DNA of 64,000 nucleotides from the NCBI RefSeq assembly GCF_900109685.1, contig NZ_FOBB01000002.1:1453654-1517653 (forward strand). Reading direction: 5' to 3'. This DNA comes from Chitinophaga rupis (GTDB lineage: Bacteria > Bacteroidota > Bacteroidia > Chitinophagales > Chitinophagaceae). Positions 20,201-28,100 of this stretch are shown here, piece by piece; the first letter of the stretch is position 1; every line of letters begins with the position of its first letter. The position numbers and the translations under genes are program-made. The notes beneath the pieces were generated by a model, which was not told where the DNA came from, ran no database searches, and saw only the letters and a program-made list of their open reading frames with translations.

Positions 20201-23200
20201 TAGCTGCAGGTGACTCTGTGGTGTTGCGCTGGACTATCTCTAACGGTACTTGTGTACCCAGCACAGATGATGTGATACTGGTGAACTACAAGACGCCGAC
20301 AGTAGCCGCAGCAGGCCCTGACCAGAAACTTTGTAATGTAACCTCCTTTACCCTGGCAGGTAACACGCCAACAGTAGGTACAGGCAGATGGACCGTGGTT
20401 TATGGCACACCAGCCATTACCAACCCGCTGAGCCCCACATCGACTGTAACGGTAACCCCGGGTGATTCCGTAATACTGCGCTGGACTATCACGAATGGTA
20501 CCTGTGCGGCTTCTATGGACGATGTAACACTGGTAAGCTACGCGCAGCCGACCATTGCCGCAGCAGGTGTTGATCAGAAACTGTGTAATGTAACCTCCTT
20601 TACCCTGGCTGGTAATACACCAACAGTAGGTAAAGGTGTGTGGACTAAAATATATGGTAACCCGGTTATCGCAAATCCGAACAGCCCGACTTCTACTATA
20701 ACCGTAGCTGCAGGCGACTCCGTGATATTGCGCTGGACCATTAGCAACGGTAACTGTCCGCCGAGCACTGATGATGTAACATTAGTAAGCTACAAAACAG
20801 CCGCTCCTGCCCTTGCAGGCCCGGATCAGAAAATGTGTAACGTAACCTCCTTTACCCTGGCTGCCAACACACCAAGTGTGCCTACAGCTAAAGGTACCTG
20901 GAGCATTATTTACGGTACACCGGTAATTGCTAATCTTACCAGCCCAACCACCACAGTAACGGTTGTACCTGGCGACTCTGTAATACTGCGCTGGACCATT
21001 ACCAACGGTACATGTCCTGCCACCAGTGACGATGTAGTATTAGTAAGCTACCGTCAGCCGACTATTGCAGCAGCAGGTGCAGATCAGAAAATGTGTAACG
21101 TAACATCCTTTACCCTGGCAGGTAATACGCCGACCGTGGGTACCGGCAGGTGGACAGTAATATATGGTACTGCTACCATCGCCGCTCCTACCAGCCCAAC
21201 CTCTACGGTAACGGTAGCTGCGGGTGATTCCGTGATCCTGCGCTGGACTATCAGCAACGGTAACTGTCCTGCCACCAGTGACGATGTAGTACTGGTGAAT
21301 TACAGAACACCGGCTATAGCCAATGCCGGTCCTGACCAGGATATGTGCAGCAATACCACCAGCTTTACCATGAGGGCCAATGCACCGGGTGTGACCGGCG
21401 CAGTAGGCACCTGGACCATTGTAAGCGGTACTGCTACTATTGCAGACATTCATAATCCAACAACCACAGTAACGGTAGCCGTGGGTAATACGGTAACCCT
21501 GCGCTGGACCATCACCAACGGAACCTGTGCTATGACCAGTGATGATGTGGTGATCGCTAACCGCAACCTGATAACAAACAATACCATCAGCGCCGATCAA
21601 ACAGTATGTTTAACAGAAACACCGGCCGCTTTAACCGGCACTACGCCTACCGGCGGTAATGGTACCTATACCTACCAATGGCAGAGCAGCACCACAAGCG
21701 CTACCGCTGGTTTTGTGAGCATACCGGGCGCCACTGCCGCAACTTATGCACCGGGCCTGTTAACACAGGATACCTGGTACAGGAGAGTAGTAACATCCGG
21801 CTTCTGCGCCAGTGTAACCAGCAATGCAGTGAAGATAACAGTGATAAACAAACCGCCGGTAGTAACCTTTGTGCCTGGCCCGATGACGGTAGATTGCAGA
21901 ATGGGTATGGATTACACCACCCTGTTCGGTACACCGCAGTTCAGCCACACACCGTATACGAATATGCCGCTGACGGTTACCTTCACGGATGCAAATTCCG
22001 TAAATGGTTGTACGCAGACCTTTACCCGCACCTGGACAGCTACTGACCGTTGCGGTATGACAACCACTGCATCACAGACCATTACCGTGGTAGATAAAAC
22101 TGCACCGGTGTTCACCTCTCAGAAACCTGCCGATGTAACCGTAGAATGTGATAAGATCCCGGCAGCAGTGAACCTGAATGCAGTAGATGATTGTTTCGGT
22201 AACATGTCAGTAACACCGGTTGAAACCAGACAGGATATACCGGGTGCATGTGCGAACAACTACAAATTAATACGTACCTGGACCGCTGTAGATGGCTGTA
22301 ACAACCGTGTAACGCTGACACAGACCATCACCGTACAGGATAAAACACCGCCGGTGTTCACGAGCGCAGCTCCGAGAGATACCATCGTGAACTGTAACGC
22401 TGTACCGCCTGCAGCACCATTAACGGCTATGGACAACTGTACGCCGGGTGTTATAACAGTAACGGCTACGGATGTACGTAAGAATATACCGGGCGCCGTG
22501 TGTACGGATAACTACCAGATAGTACGTACCTGGATAGCTATGGACGAATGCGGCAACGCAGCCACCCTGGTACAGAACATTACCGTACAGGATACTACCC
22601 GTCCGGTGTTCTCAATGCCACAACCGGCAAATGTGACCGTAGATTGTGATAAAGTGCCTTCATGGCCGGCCATCACCGCAACAGATAACTGTACTGCCAA
22701 TGTACCGGTAATGACCAGCGAGCAGAAATTTGCAACGCAGCCTGCCTGCGCCGGCAACTACCGCCTGGTACGCACCTGGAAAGCAACAGATAACTGTGGT
22801 AACACCGCTACCATGACGCAGACCATTACCGTACAGGATACCACCAGACCGGTGTTCACAGTAAGGCCTCCGGCTGATACTACCGTGAATTGTGATGCGG
22901 TACCTGCACCGCCGAATAATGTGGTGGCAACTGATGCCTGCGGTACTGTGAAGCTGAGCCGCACACAGGTACGCGAAAACATACCAGGCGCCTGCGCAAG
23001 CAACTACCGCCTGATCCGCACCTGGATAGCAATAGACCAATGTGGTAACCAGGCTGTATGGCGCCAGGTGATCACCGTACAGGATACTACCCGCCCTGTA
23101 ATTGCCGCTCCGCCTGCGGATGTGGTGCTGAACTGTGGCGATGCTATTCCTGCAGCACCTGTCTTAACCGCTACTGATAACTGTGATCCGGCCTTCCCGA

Positions 23201-24933
23201 AACAGGCTACTATGACAGAAGATCCGTATGTGAAAGATGTGTGCTCCGGTTATACCATCATCAGAAGATGGAGAGTAGCGGATGCATGTGGTAACCAGGC
23301 AACGGAAGTAATACAGCGCATTGTAGTAAATGCCTGTCCGAAACCGGTGCTGGACCCTGCCCTGCCGGTGAACTGCTCCGACAACCCGACCTTTACTATT
23401 AAAACGCTGAATAATGTGACTAACCCAACCTACATACTGGTAGGTGTGGTACCGGCCAACGCGGTACAGGTACCATGGTCACAGCAGAACGGCACATTTA
23501 ACCTGAATAACGCCACCCAGGCCAGCTTTGTGGTAAGAGACGGCGTAACCGGTTGTATATCCGATACCGTGGTATATAACCTGCAATACAACACCTCTCC
23601 TATGGTGAACCTGGGCCGTGATACAACGATATGCGGTGGCAACAGCCTGATACTGGATGCAGGTGCAGGTAACTTCGCCTACACCATCCGCTGGTCAACC
23701 GGCGAAACCACGCAGCGTATCAACATCACCAATGCCGGTAAATACTGGGTATCTGTAACCAACGGCATCTGTACCACTACAGATACCATACAGGTAACCG
23801 TAATACCCATGCCGCTGGTAGATATTCCGGATGCTTCCATATGCCGCGGCCAGAGCGTGAAGCTGGATGCCTTTGTAGATGGCGGCACTTACCTGTGGAG
23901 CAATGGGGCCACTACTTCCTCTATCCTGGTAAGCACACAGGAACAGTTCTGGGTGCAGGTAGTGAAGAGCGGTTGTATTACCATCGATACCGTGAATGTA
24001 ACGGTGAATCCGCCGCCGGATATTACACTGAACCGCGATACTACGATCTGTCCGGACCAATCCGTAATGCTGACCGTAAACCTGAACAATGGCGGTAACA
24101 TCCGCTGGGTAACCGGCGCCACCACCAACTCCATTGTGGTGAATGAGCCAGGCCAGTACTGGGTAACGGTAAGCAGGGATAACTGTATGATCAAAGACAC
24201 GGTGAATGTACGCCTGCAGCCTTCCATTAAAGTAGAGCTGGGCCCGAACCAGGAAATTTGTCCGGGTAGCCAGATCACGATAGACGGTACCACGCAGGAC
24301 GCTATCTCCTACCTGTGGGATGACGGTGATCCGAACCCGGTGAAGAACCTCTTTGAAACCGGTAAATACCGCCTGGGTGTAATGGACAGGTTCTGTAACC
24401 GCGTATTCTATGACAGTGTGTACCTGAGAGTGGCTGATATGCCGAGAATAGACCTGGGCCTGGATACGGTAATGTGTAACGGAGAAACGCTGCGCTTACG
24501 TGCAGAAGGCGCTAACATTAAGAGCGTGCTGTGGTCAGATGGTTCTACCGGACCATACCTGGATGTGAAAACAGCCGGCACCTATGCAGTAACCGTGTTC
24601 AATGATTGCGGCAGCGCAACAGACCAGATCACGGTAGACTATACGCAGTGCGATCCGAAACCGACCTTCCCGAACGCCTTCTCACCGAACGGTGATGGTA
24701 AGAACGACTTCTTCCGCCCGGTTGTTCGCGGACCGATGTACGAATACGAGCTGCGCATCTTCAACCGCTGGGGTGAGCTGATCTACCTGGGCTATGATTC
24801 CAAGAAAGGCTGGGATGGCCGCTATCAGGGCCAACCGGTAACAATAGGCACCTACGTATGGTGGCTTACTTACAAGAAAATGCCAAACGGTAATCCGAAC
24901 ATTATAAAAGGTGAGGTAACCGTTATCAGGTAA
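11212..24933 (+). CDS. Giant repetitive secreted surface protein with type IX (type B) sorting domain
   Basis: About 4,573 residues. The ATG at 11212 gives a signal peptide (MKKLLALLYLLIAFTTGTAIAQ); the frame extends 12 codons further but the signal then lies internally. Order: signal; N-terminal ectodomain (about 25-470, with CAPYIYSFFDGQTDQLGGEY near 345); Ig-like modules; about 31 tandem 84-86-residue repeats (about 800-3450, consensus AAAGPDQKLCNVTSFTLAAN and RWTIANGTCPPSTDD); six HYR-like modules with WTATDxCGN motifs (about 3550-4040); five Ig/PKD-like modules (LGRDTTICGGNSLILDAG type); and a C-terminal gliding-motility-associated domain (FPNAFSPNGDGKNDFFRPV, FNRWGELIY, GWDGRY). Such C-terminal domains direct export by the type IX system. 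A role in adhesion or surface structure is inferred. Each repeat has two cysteines, suggesting disulphide-stabilised modules. Confidence 0.93.
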   Translation: MKKLLALLYLLIAFTTGTAIAQTMNAPATVCISPDATNKRWASMSLSVSNMQGTTWTVSVGGVPSVAGVDYNVLYGVVGTYSTGGAPNSVGNRSVTIEFLKPATYRIRAVITNANGTTTTINKNVVAVNCPMTICKGQNTTMAGFTEDFGQTTTRIPLDPARGTIEYIYQPTGSLNDEYYTISNILQERPEWDVSSDHTGNTNGAMLVANSAYDPKLFYSRRVNGLCTGAVYNFSAWFRNADGKGVMEGACAGGMIYAGVTFEIVNATTNAVLQTFNTYDVSAPLQANPINRGWQQYGGSFKTPPGVSDVIVRIRNNNPGGCGNDIAIDDIAFSYCAPYIYSFFDGQTDQLGGEYTMCAGAATNLTSVYAPADYFTNPQYFWQYSDDNLTWTTISGDGDGLTGSATGTLHFAEDALLLQGSPTVITQRWFRLMIYENGNTTSCAQPSVPIKVILLPNPKISVAGAQICIGSSATLTACCGYDSYTWDDPAATESDNITVAPTTTTVYTVTGRKDYGSGRTCYRTADAPVIVDDMPVPNLTMSTPATICLGQAVDMSIDPVNAGYDILWTPNGETTTSIHDVPTTPGSKAYGVTVTNGTCSVSDSRTVTVRDLPDVTIGSIPASCRTSGSFTIPYTGAVNNPTRYDVVTAPGNPMPGFTAVMNQVLPASPITVTYPVGTAPGTYTFNLVLHNTTLSCDRTKPFSVVVQAPSTPPTGILADKTQLCVSGTVTLTVQGGSLGTGAVWRWYAGACGGAFLGTGPSITTGTISSTTTFYVRAESAGPCGNSTCASVTVTVLPQPAAAAAGPDQDHCEVPTFLMAATAATPASATGTWSVISASVPVASIVIASPTNQSSNVTVPNGATATLAWTVSNGVCPPTSDQVVLTNYSKPTVAAAGANQKLCNVTSFTMAANTATIGTGTWSRVYGTAGTITNPNSPTTTVTGLTPGDSIILRWTIANGPCTPSTSDVTLVTYKTPTVAAAGPDQKLCNVTSFTLAANTPAAGAGYGYWTTIYGGKAPANLTSPTSTITVVPGDSIVLRWTIANGTCTPSTDDITLVSYKTPTTAAAGPDQKLCNVTSFTLAANTPAAGAGYGYWTTIYGGKAPANLTSPTSTITVVPGDSIVLRWTIANGVCPASTDDVTLVSYKTPTTAAAGPDQKLCNVTSFTLAANAPAAGAGYGYWTTIYGGKAPANLTSPTSTITVVPGDSIILRWTIANGVCPASTDDITLVSYKTPTVAAAGPDQKLCNVTSFTLAANTPAAGAGYGYWTTIYGGKAPANLTSPTSTITVAPGDSIILRWTIANGTCPPSTDDITLVSYKTPTVAAAGPDQKLCNVTSFTLAANTPAAGAGYGYWTTIYGGKAPTTLTSATSAITVAPGDSIILRWTIANGTCPPSTDDVTLVSYKTPTVAAAGPDQKLCNVTSFTLAANTPAAGAGYGYWTTIYGGKAPNNLTSATSTITVVPGDSIILRWTIANGNCTPSTDDVTLVSYKTPTVAAAGPDQKLCNVTSFTLAANAPAAGAGYGYWTTIYGGKAPTNLTSPTSAITVVPGDSIILRWTIANGTCPPSTNDVTLVSYKTPTVADAGPDQKDCNVTSFTLAANTPAAGAGYGYWTTIYGGKAPNNLTSATSTITVAPGDSIILRWTIANGNCPPSTSDVTLVSYKTPTVAAAGPDQKLCNVTSFTLAANAPAAGAGYGYWTTIYGGKAPANLTSPTSTITVAPGDSIILRWTIANGNCPPSTDDITLVSYRTPTVAAAGPDQKQCNVTSFTLAANTPTIGYGYWSTVYGGKAPANLTSPTSTITVAPGDSIILRWNIANGTCPPSTDDITLVSYETPTVAAAGPDQKDCNVTSFTLAANTPTIGYGYWSTVYGGKAPANLTSPTSTITVAPGDSIILRWNIANGNCPPSTNDVTLVSYKTPTVADAGPDQKACNVTSFTLAANTPAAGAGYGYWTTIYGGKAPANLTSPTSTITVAPGDSIILRWTIANGNCPPSTSDITLVSYRTPTVAAAGPNQKDCNVTSFTLAANTPTIGYGYWSTVYGGKAPANLTNPTSTITVAPGDSIILRWNIANGNCPPSTSDVTLVSYLMPTTAAAGPDQKLCYTTSFTMAANTPAVNAGTGRWSVVYGTANIATPTSPASNVTIAQGDSVILRWTITNGNCAVSTNDVTLISYESATLAAAGPDQKLCNVTSFTLAANTPAIGTGAWSIVYGTPVIANLLSPTSTVTVAPGDSVVLRWTISNGLLCPSNGDNVVLVSYEQPTVAAAGPDQKLCNVTSFTLAANTPNVGTGKWSILYGTPVIASLTSPTSTITVAPGDSVVLRWTISNGTCPPSTDDVTLVSYKTPTVAAAGPDQKLCNVTSFTLAANTPAAGAGYGYWTTIYGGKAPANLTSPTSTITVVPGDSIVLRWTIANGVCPPSTSDVTLVSYITPTVAAAGPDQKDCNVTSFTLAANTPAAGAGNGYWTTIYGGKAPANLTDPASTITVAPGDSIILRWTIANGTCPPSTDDITLVSYKTPTTAAAGPDQKLCNVTSFTLAANAPAAGAGYGYWTTIYGGKAPANLTSPTSTITVVPGDSIVLRWTIANGNCPPSTDDITLVSYKTPTVAAAGPDQKLCNVTSFTLAANTPAAGAGNGYWTTIYGGKAPANLTSPTSTITVAPGDSIILRWTIANGTCPPSTDDVTLVSYRTPTVAAAGPDQKLCNVTSFTLAANTPAAGTGNGYWTTIYGGKAPANLTSPTSTITVAPGDSIILRWTIANGTCPPSTDDIILVSYKTPTVAAAGPDQKLCNVTSFTLAANTPAAGAGNGYWTTIYGGKAPANLTSPTSTITVAPGDSIILRWTIANGNCPPSTDDITLVSYRTPTVAAAGPDQKLCNVTSFTLAANTPAAGAGNGYWTTIYGGKAPANLTSPTSTITVVPGDAIVLRWTIANGTCPPSTDDITLVSYRMPTVAAAGPDQKLCNVTSFTLAGNTPTVGTGRWTVIYGTATINTPTSPASTVTVAAGDSVVLRWTISNGTCVPSTDDVILVNYKTPTVAAAGPDQKLCNVTSFTLAGNTPTVGTGRWTVVYGTPAITNPLSPTSTVTVTPGDSVILRWTITNGTCAASMDDVTLVSYAQPTIAAAGVDQKLCNVTSFTLAGNTPTVGKGVWTKIYGNPVIANPNSPTSTITVAAGDSVILRWTISNGNCPPSTDDVTLVSYKTAAPALAGPDQKMCNVTSFTLAANTPSVPTAKGTWSIIYGTPVIANLTSPTTTVTVVPGDSVILRWTITNGTCPATSDDVVLVSYRQPTIAAAGADQKMCNVTSFTLAGNTPTVGTGRWTVIYGTATIAAPTSPTSTVTVAAGDSVILRWTISNGNCPATSDDVVLVNYRTPAIANAGPDQDMCSNTTSFTMRANAPGVTGAVGTWTIVSGTATIADIHNPTTTVTVAVGNTVTLRWTITNGTCAMTSDDVVIANRNLITNNTISADQTVCLTETPAALTGTTPTGGNGTYTYQWQSSTTSATAGFVSIPGATAATYAPGLLTQDTWYRRVVTSGFCASVTSNAVKITVINKPPVVTFVPGPMTVDCRMGMDYTTLFGTPQFSHTPYTNMPLTVTFTDANSVNGCTQTFTRTWTATDRCGMTTTASQTITVVDKTAPVFTSQKPADVTVECDKIPAAVNLNAVDDCFGNMSVTPVETRQDIPGACANNYKLIRTWTAVDGCNNRVTLTQTITVQDKTPPVFTSAAPRDTIVNCNAVPPAAPLTAMDNCTPGVITVTATDVRKNIPGAVCTDNYQIVRTWIAMDECGNAATLVQNITVQDTTRPVFSMPQPANVTVDCDKVPSWPAITATDNCTANVPVMTSEQKFATQPACAGNYRLVRTWKATDNCGNTATMTQTITVQDTTRPVFTVRPPADTTVNCDAVPAPPNNVVATDACGTVKLSRTQVRENIPGACASNYRLIRTWIAIDQCGNQAVWRQVITVQDTTRPVIAAPPADVVLNCGDAIPAAPVLTATDNCDPAFPKQATMTEDPYVKDVCSGYTIIRRWRVADACGNQATEVIQRIVVNACPKPVLDPALPVNCSDNPTFTIKTLNNVTNPTYILVGVVPANAVQVPWSQQNGTFNLNNATQASFVVRDGVTGCISDTVVYNLQYNTSPMVNLGRDTTICGGNSLILDAGAGNFAYTIRWSTGETTQRINITNAGKYWVSVTNGICTTTDTIQVTVIPMPLVDIPDASICRGQSVKLDAFVDGGTYLWSNGATTSSILVSTQEQFWVQVVKSGCITIDTVNVTVNPPPDITLNRDTTICPDQSVMLTVNLNNGGNIRWVTGATTNSIVVNEPGQYWVTVSRDNCMIKDTVNVRLQPSIKVELGPNQEICPGSQITIDGTTQDAISYLWDDGDPNPVKNLFETGKYRLGVMDRFCNRVFYDSVYLRVADMPRIDLGLDTVMCNGETLRLRAEGANIKSVLWSDGSTGPYLDVKTAGTYAVTVFNDCGSATDQITVDYTQCDPKPTFPNAFSPNGDGKNDFFRPVVRGPMYEYELRIFNRWGELIYLGYDSKKGWDGRYQGQPVTIGTYVWWLTYKKMPNGNPNIIKGEVTVIR
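13600..21570 (+). repeat. ~31 tandem 258-bp coding repeats
   Basis: The unit is 258 bp (86 residues), for example phase marks at 14161 and 14419. Units 2-10 and 18-24 are almost identical in protein and very close in DNA, while units 15-17 and 25-30 are diverged. Subtypes recur in blocks: AGYGYWTTIYGG, IGYGYWSTVYGG (84-residue form, units 11, 12, 14), AGNGYWTTIYGG (19, 21-24) and TGRWTVIYGT (25, 26, 29). Differences are mostly synonymous and shuffled between units, as expected from unequal crossing-over and gene conversion. Confidence 0.92.
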
Positions 24934-24948
24934 TAACAAACTTTTCAG

Positions 24949-24985
24949 AAAAAGAGGGATTCCAACTCGTGAATCCCTCTTTTTT
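24949..24985 (+). terminator. Rho-independent terminator of giant gene
   Basis: Stem AAAAAGAGGGATTC/GAATCCCTCTTTTT with loop CAACTCGT and a T run, beginning 16 bp after the stop codon. Confidence 0.9.
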
Positions 24986-25156
24986 GAAATAACACATAAG
25001 TATTTTCACTTATTTAAAAATTAATTAAAATGAAATATCTCTACCACAACAGTTAGCGATGCAAATTACGGGGGACACTAAAATGTCAATAATATTCAAG
25101 AGGTAAAAAGCCGCTCTCTGATTGGAATCCTATTTTTTTTGTAATACTTCGAACCA

Positions 25157-28100
25157 GTGATTAGATTATCAGCCTTCCTATGCATGATCATGGCTTTTGT
25201 GAGTGGTGAAACTGTTTTTGGACAAGCTTTTGTAAACGCACCTGCGAACGTGTGTACAACGGCCGGTACCAACGCCGAACGCTATGCCACCATTACCGCA
25301 GATGTAACCGGTGAAACGGTTACAGATACCAGGTGGACCATCACCCCTGGTGTGGTTGGAGTGGACTTTAAAGTATTGTATGGCACGCTCAATACCACTG
25401 TGGCGGGTCGTGGGTCTTTGACCATTGAATTCATAAAGCCCGGCGTTTACACCGCTTCTGCTACAATGAATACTCCAAGTGGCCCTTACAGCGCCAACAG
25501 TTTTATAACTGTAAAGGATTGTAGCATGCCGGTGTGTAAAGGCGCCAACACCACCACCCCAATGGCCGGTTTTGTAGAAGATTTCGGCTCTACCGCCATC
25601 CCAATTCCACTGGATCCCCTACGCGGCAGCATACAATACACTGCTAACACCACAGGTCCCCTGGGGCCTGAGGAGTATGTAATAGCGGCCAATACCACCG
25701 GTCAAAGCACTGACTGGATAACCACCAACGACCATACCCGCAATACCAATGGCGGCATGCTGCTGGTAAATGCAGATGCAACTAAGAACCTGCTGTTCCG
25801 CAGAACAGTGAGCGGTCTTTGTAAAGGTGCGGTATACCGCTTGGGCGCCTGGTTTAAGAACCTGGATACCCGTACTTTTTTTGAAACAGGCTGCGGCGCT
25901 GCTTATAAAAACCCCGGTGTAACCTTTGAAGTATTAAATGCCGCCACCAATGCGGTTGTTGCTACTTTTAACACCAACGATATTTCTATTCCCCTGCAGG
26001 CCGCGGTTAATAATTTTGGCTGGCAGGAATATGCTTTCAGCTTTAAAACACTGCCCGGCCTTACGGATGTAATTGTACAGATCCGTAATAATGCGCCCGG
26101 CGGTTGTGGTAACAACCTAGCGGTTGATGATATCAGCTTTTCCTATTGCACACCATATATCTACTCTTTCTTTGACGGGCAAACCGACCAGCTGGGCGGC
26201 GAGTACACCATGTGTGCCGGCTCTCCCACCAACCTTACCTCCCAGTATACACCAGCCGGTTATTTTACTATACCGCATTATTTCTGGGAATACAGTAAAG
26301 ACAGCATTTTATGGACCACCATTAACGGGGATGGCGATGGTATCAGCGGCACCGGTACAGACATACTGCACTTTGTAGAAGGTGCATTGTTACTGGAAGG
26401 CGACCCGGTATCCACCACACACCTGTTCTTCCGGTTAAATATATATGAGGATGGCAATACGGAAAGTTGCGCTGCACCCTCCATGCCCATTAAGGTAACG
26501 CTGCTGCCCAACCCGAAGGTAGTAGTGCCTGATAATGAAATTTGTAACGGCGATACCGCTACCCTGGTAGCCACCGGTGGCTTTGATTCCTATATATGGG
26601 ATTCGCCGGTAGATACCACTTCAGAAGAAGTGAAGGTAGCGCCGGATGTAACCAGTGTATACACTGTAACCGGTTATAAAAGTTATGGAGCAGGCCGTAC
26701 CTGCCAGCGTACCGGCCAGGCCGTGGTAATTGTAGATGACCGCCCGGTGGTGGACAGCATTACAGGCCCCGACAATGTATGCTTTGGCACAGAGGTAGAT
26801 CTGAGCATAGACCCTGCCCTTTCCCTGTATGATATAGCCTGGACCCCCAACGGCGAAACCGCTGTTACAGATATTAAAGATACGCCCGGCACCGTGGGGC
26901 TTAATACTTACGGCGTAACCGTAACTAACGGCATGTGCGTAATAAAAACGTATAAGGACATAACGGTATTGGATATGCCAACCGCTTATGCCGGTGCTAC
27001 AGATACAATGTACCAGTGTAACGATGGTAACTTTACAATGGCCGGCACCCTGGGTGCAGACGAAACCGGCAAGTGGACCATTGAAGGCGCTGCCAACGGC
27101 GCTGTTATTGGCAACATTGCAAACCCGCTGACAACTGTAACCGGCCTTGCAAGCGGTCAGTCAGTAACGCTGGTATGGTCTGTACAAAAAACGCTGAACA
27201 CCGGTTGTACCAGTACAGATACTATTGTGCTGATGAACGTGGCCATACCCATTACCAGCCTGGCAGGCCCTGACCAAACCCAGTGCGGTACGGCAGATGC
27301 CTTTACCATGGCCGCCAATACACCGCCGGCAGGCGCTATTGGTACCTGGGATGTAAAACAAGGCACCGCCTCTGTTGGTAACCTGAATTCAGAGAATACT
27401 ATTATTACTGTAACCGGTATACAGGATGCCATGCTCACCTGGACCGTATCCAACGCTGTTTGCCCCGGCAAACCGGATACCGTGATACTGAGCAAAAAGA
27501 ATGCGCCTAATGTTACGCTGGGTGTAGTGCCCAATACCTGTAGCAGTGAGCCTGCATTTACCATTCCTTATACTGCGCCTACAGATAATCCAACCAAGTA
27601 TGATGTAACGGCAGCCGCCACCAATGCAATGCCCGGGTTTATAACCATCACGGATTCAGCCTTCGTGGCTTCTCCGCTGCTGGCCGCCTACCCTGCTGCT
27701 ACGGCTACCGGCACTTATGATTTTAACTTAACTGTTAAACATGATGGTGCGGGTTGCGCTACAGATATACCGTTCTCCCTCACCGTTACCTCATCTTCAA
27801 TAGCACCTACTACTGTAGTTGCAGATAAACCTGAAGTATGTGCGGGTGATAATGTAACCTTAACCGTACAGGATGGCAGCCTGGGAACTGGCGCTAACTG
27901 GGTATGGTATGCAGATGGCTGTGGTACCGGCTCACCGCTGGGCACCGGGCTTACGCTTACAACAACAGTAACCAAAACCACTACCTACTATGTGCGTGCG
28001 GAAAGCGCCGGCGCATGCGGTAACTCAGGTTGCGCAGCTGTAATAGTAACCGTAGTAAGCATAGCGCCTGTGGCCACTTTTGTGCCGGATTCCATAACGG

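Noticed and set aside
13600..21570. Regularly spaced repeats that could suggest a CRISPR or satellite array
   Set aside because: The unit is 258 bp, in frame throughout and codes for a folded module; there are no unique spacers.
11455..24300. Many minus-strand and frame-shifted open frames across the giant gene, some repeated every 258 bp
   Set aside because: They are shadows of a repetitive, GC-biased coding sequence. They lack starts with plausible signals and repeat exactly with the unit.
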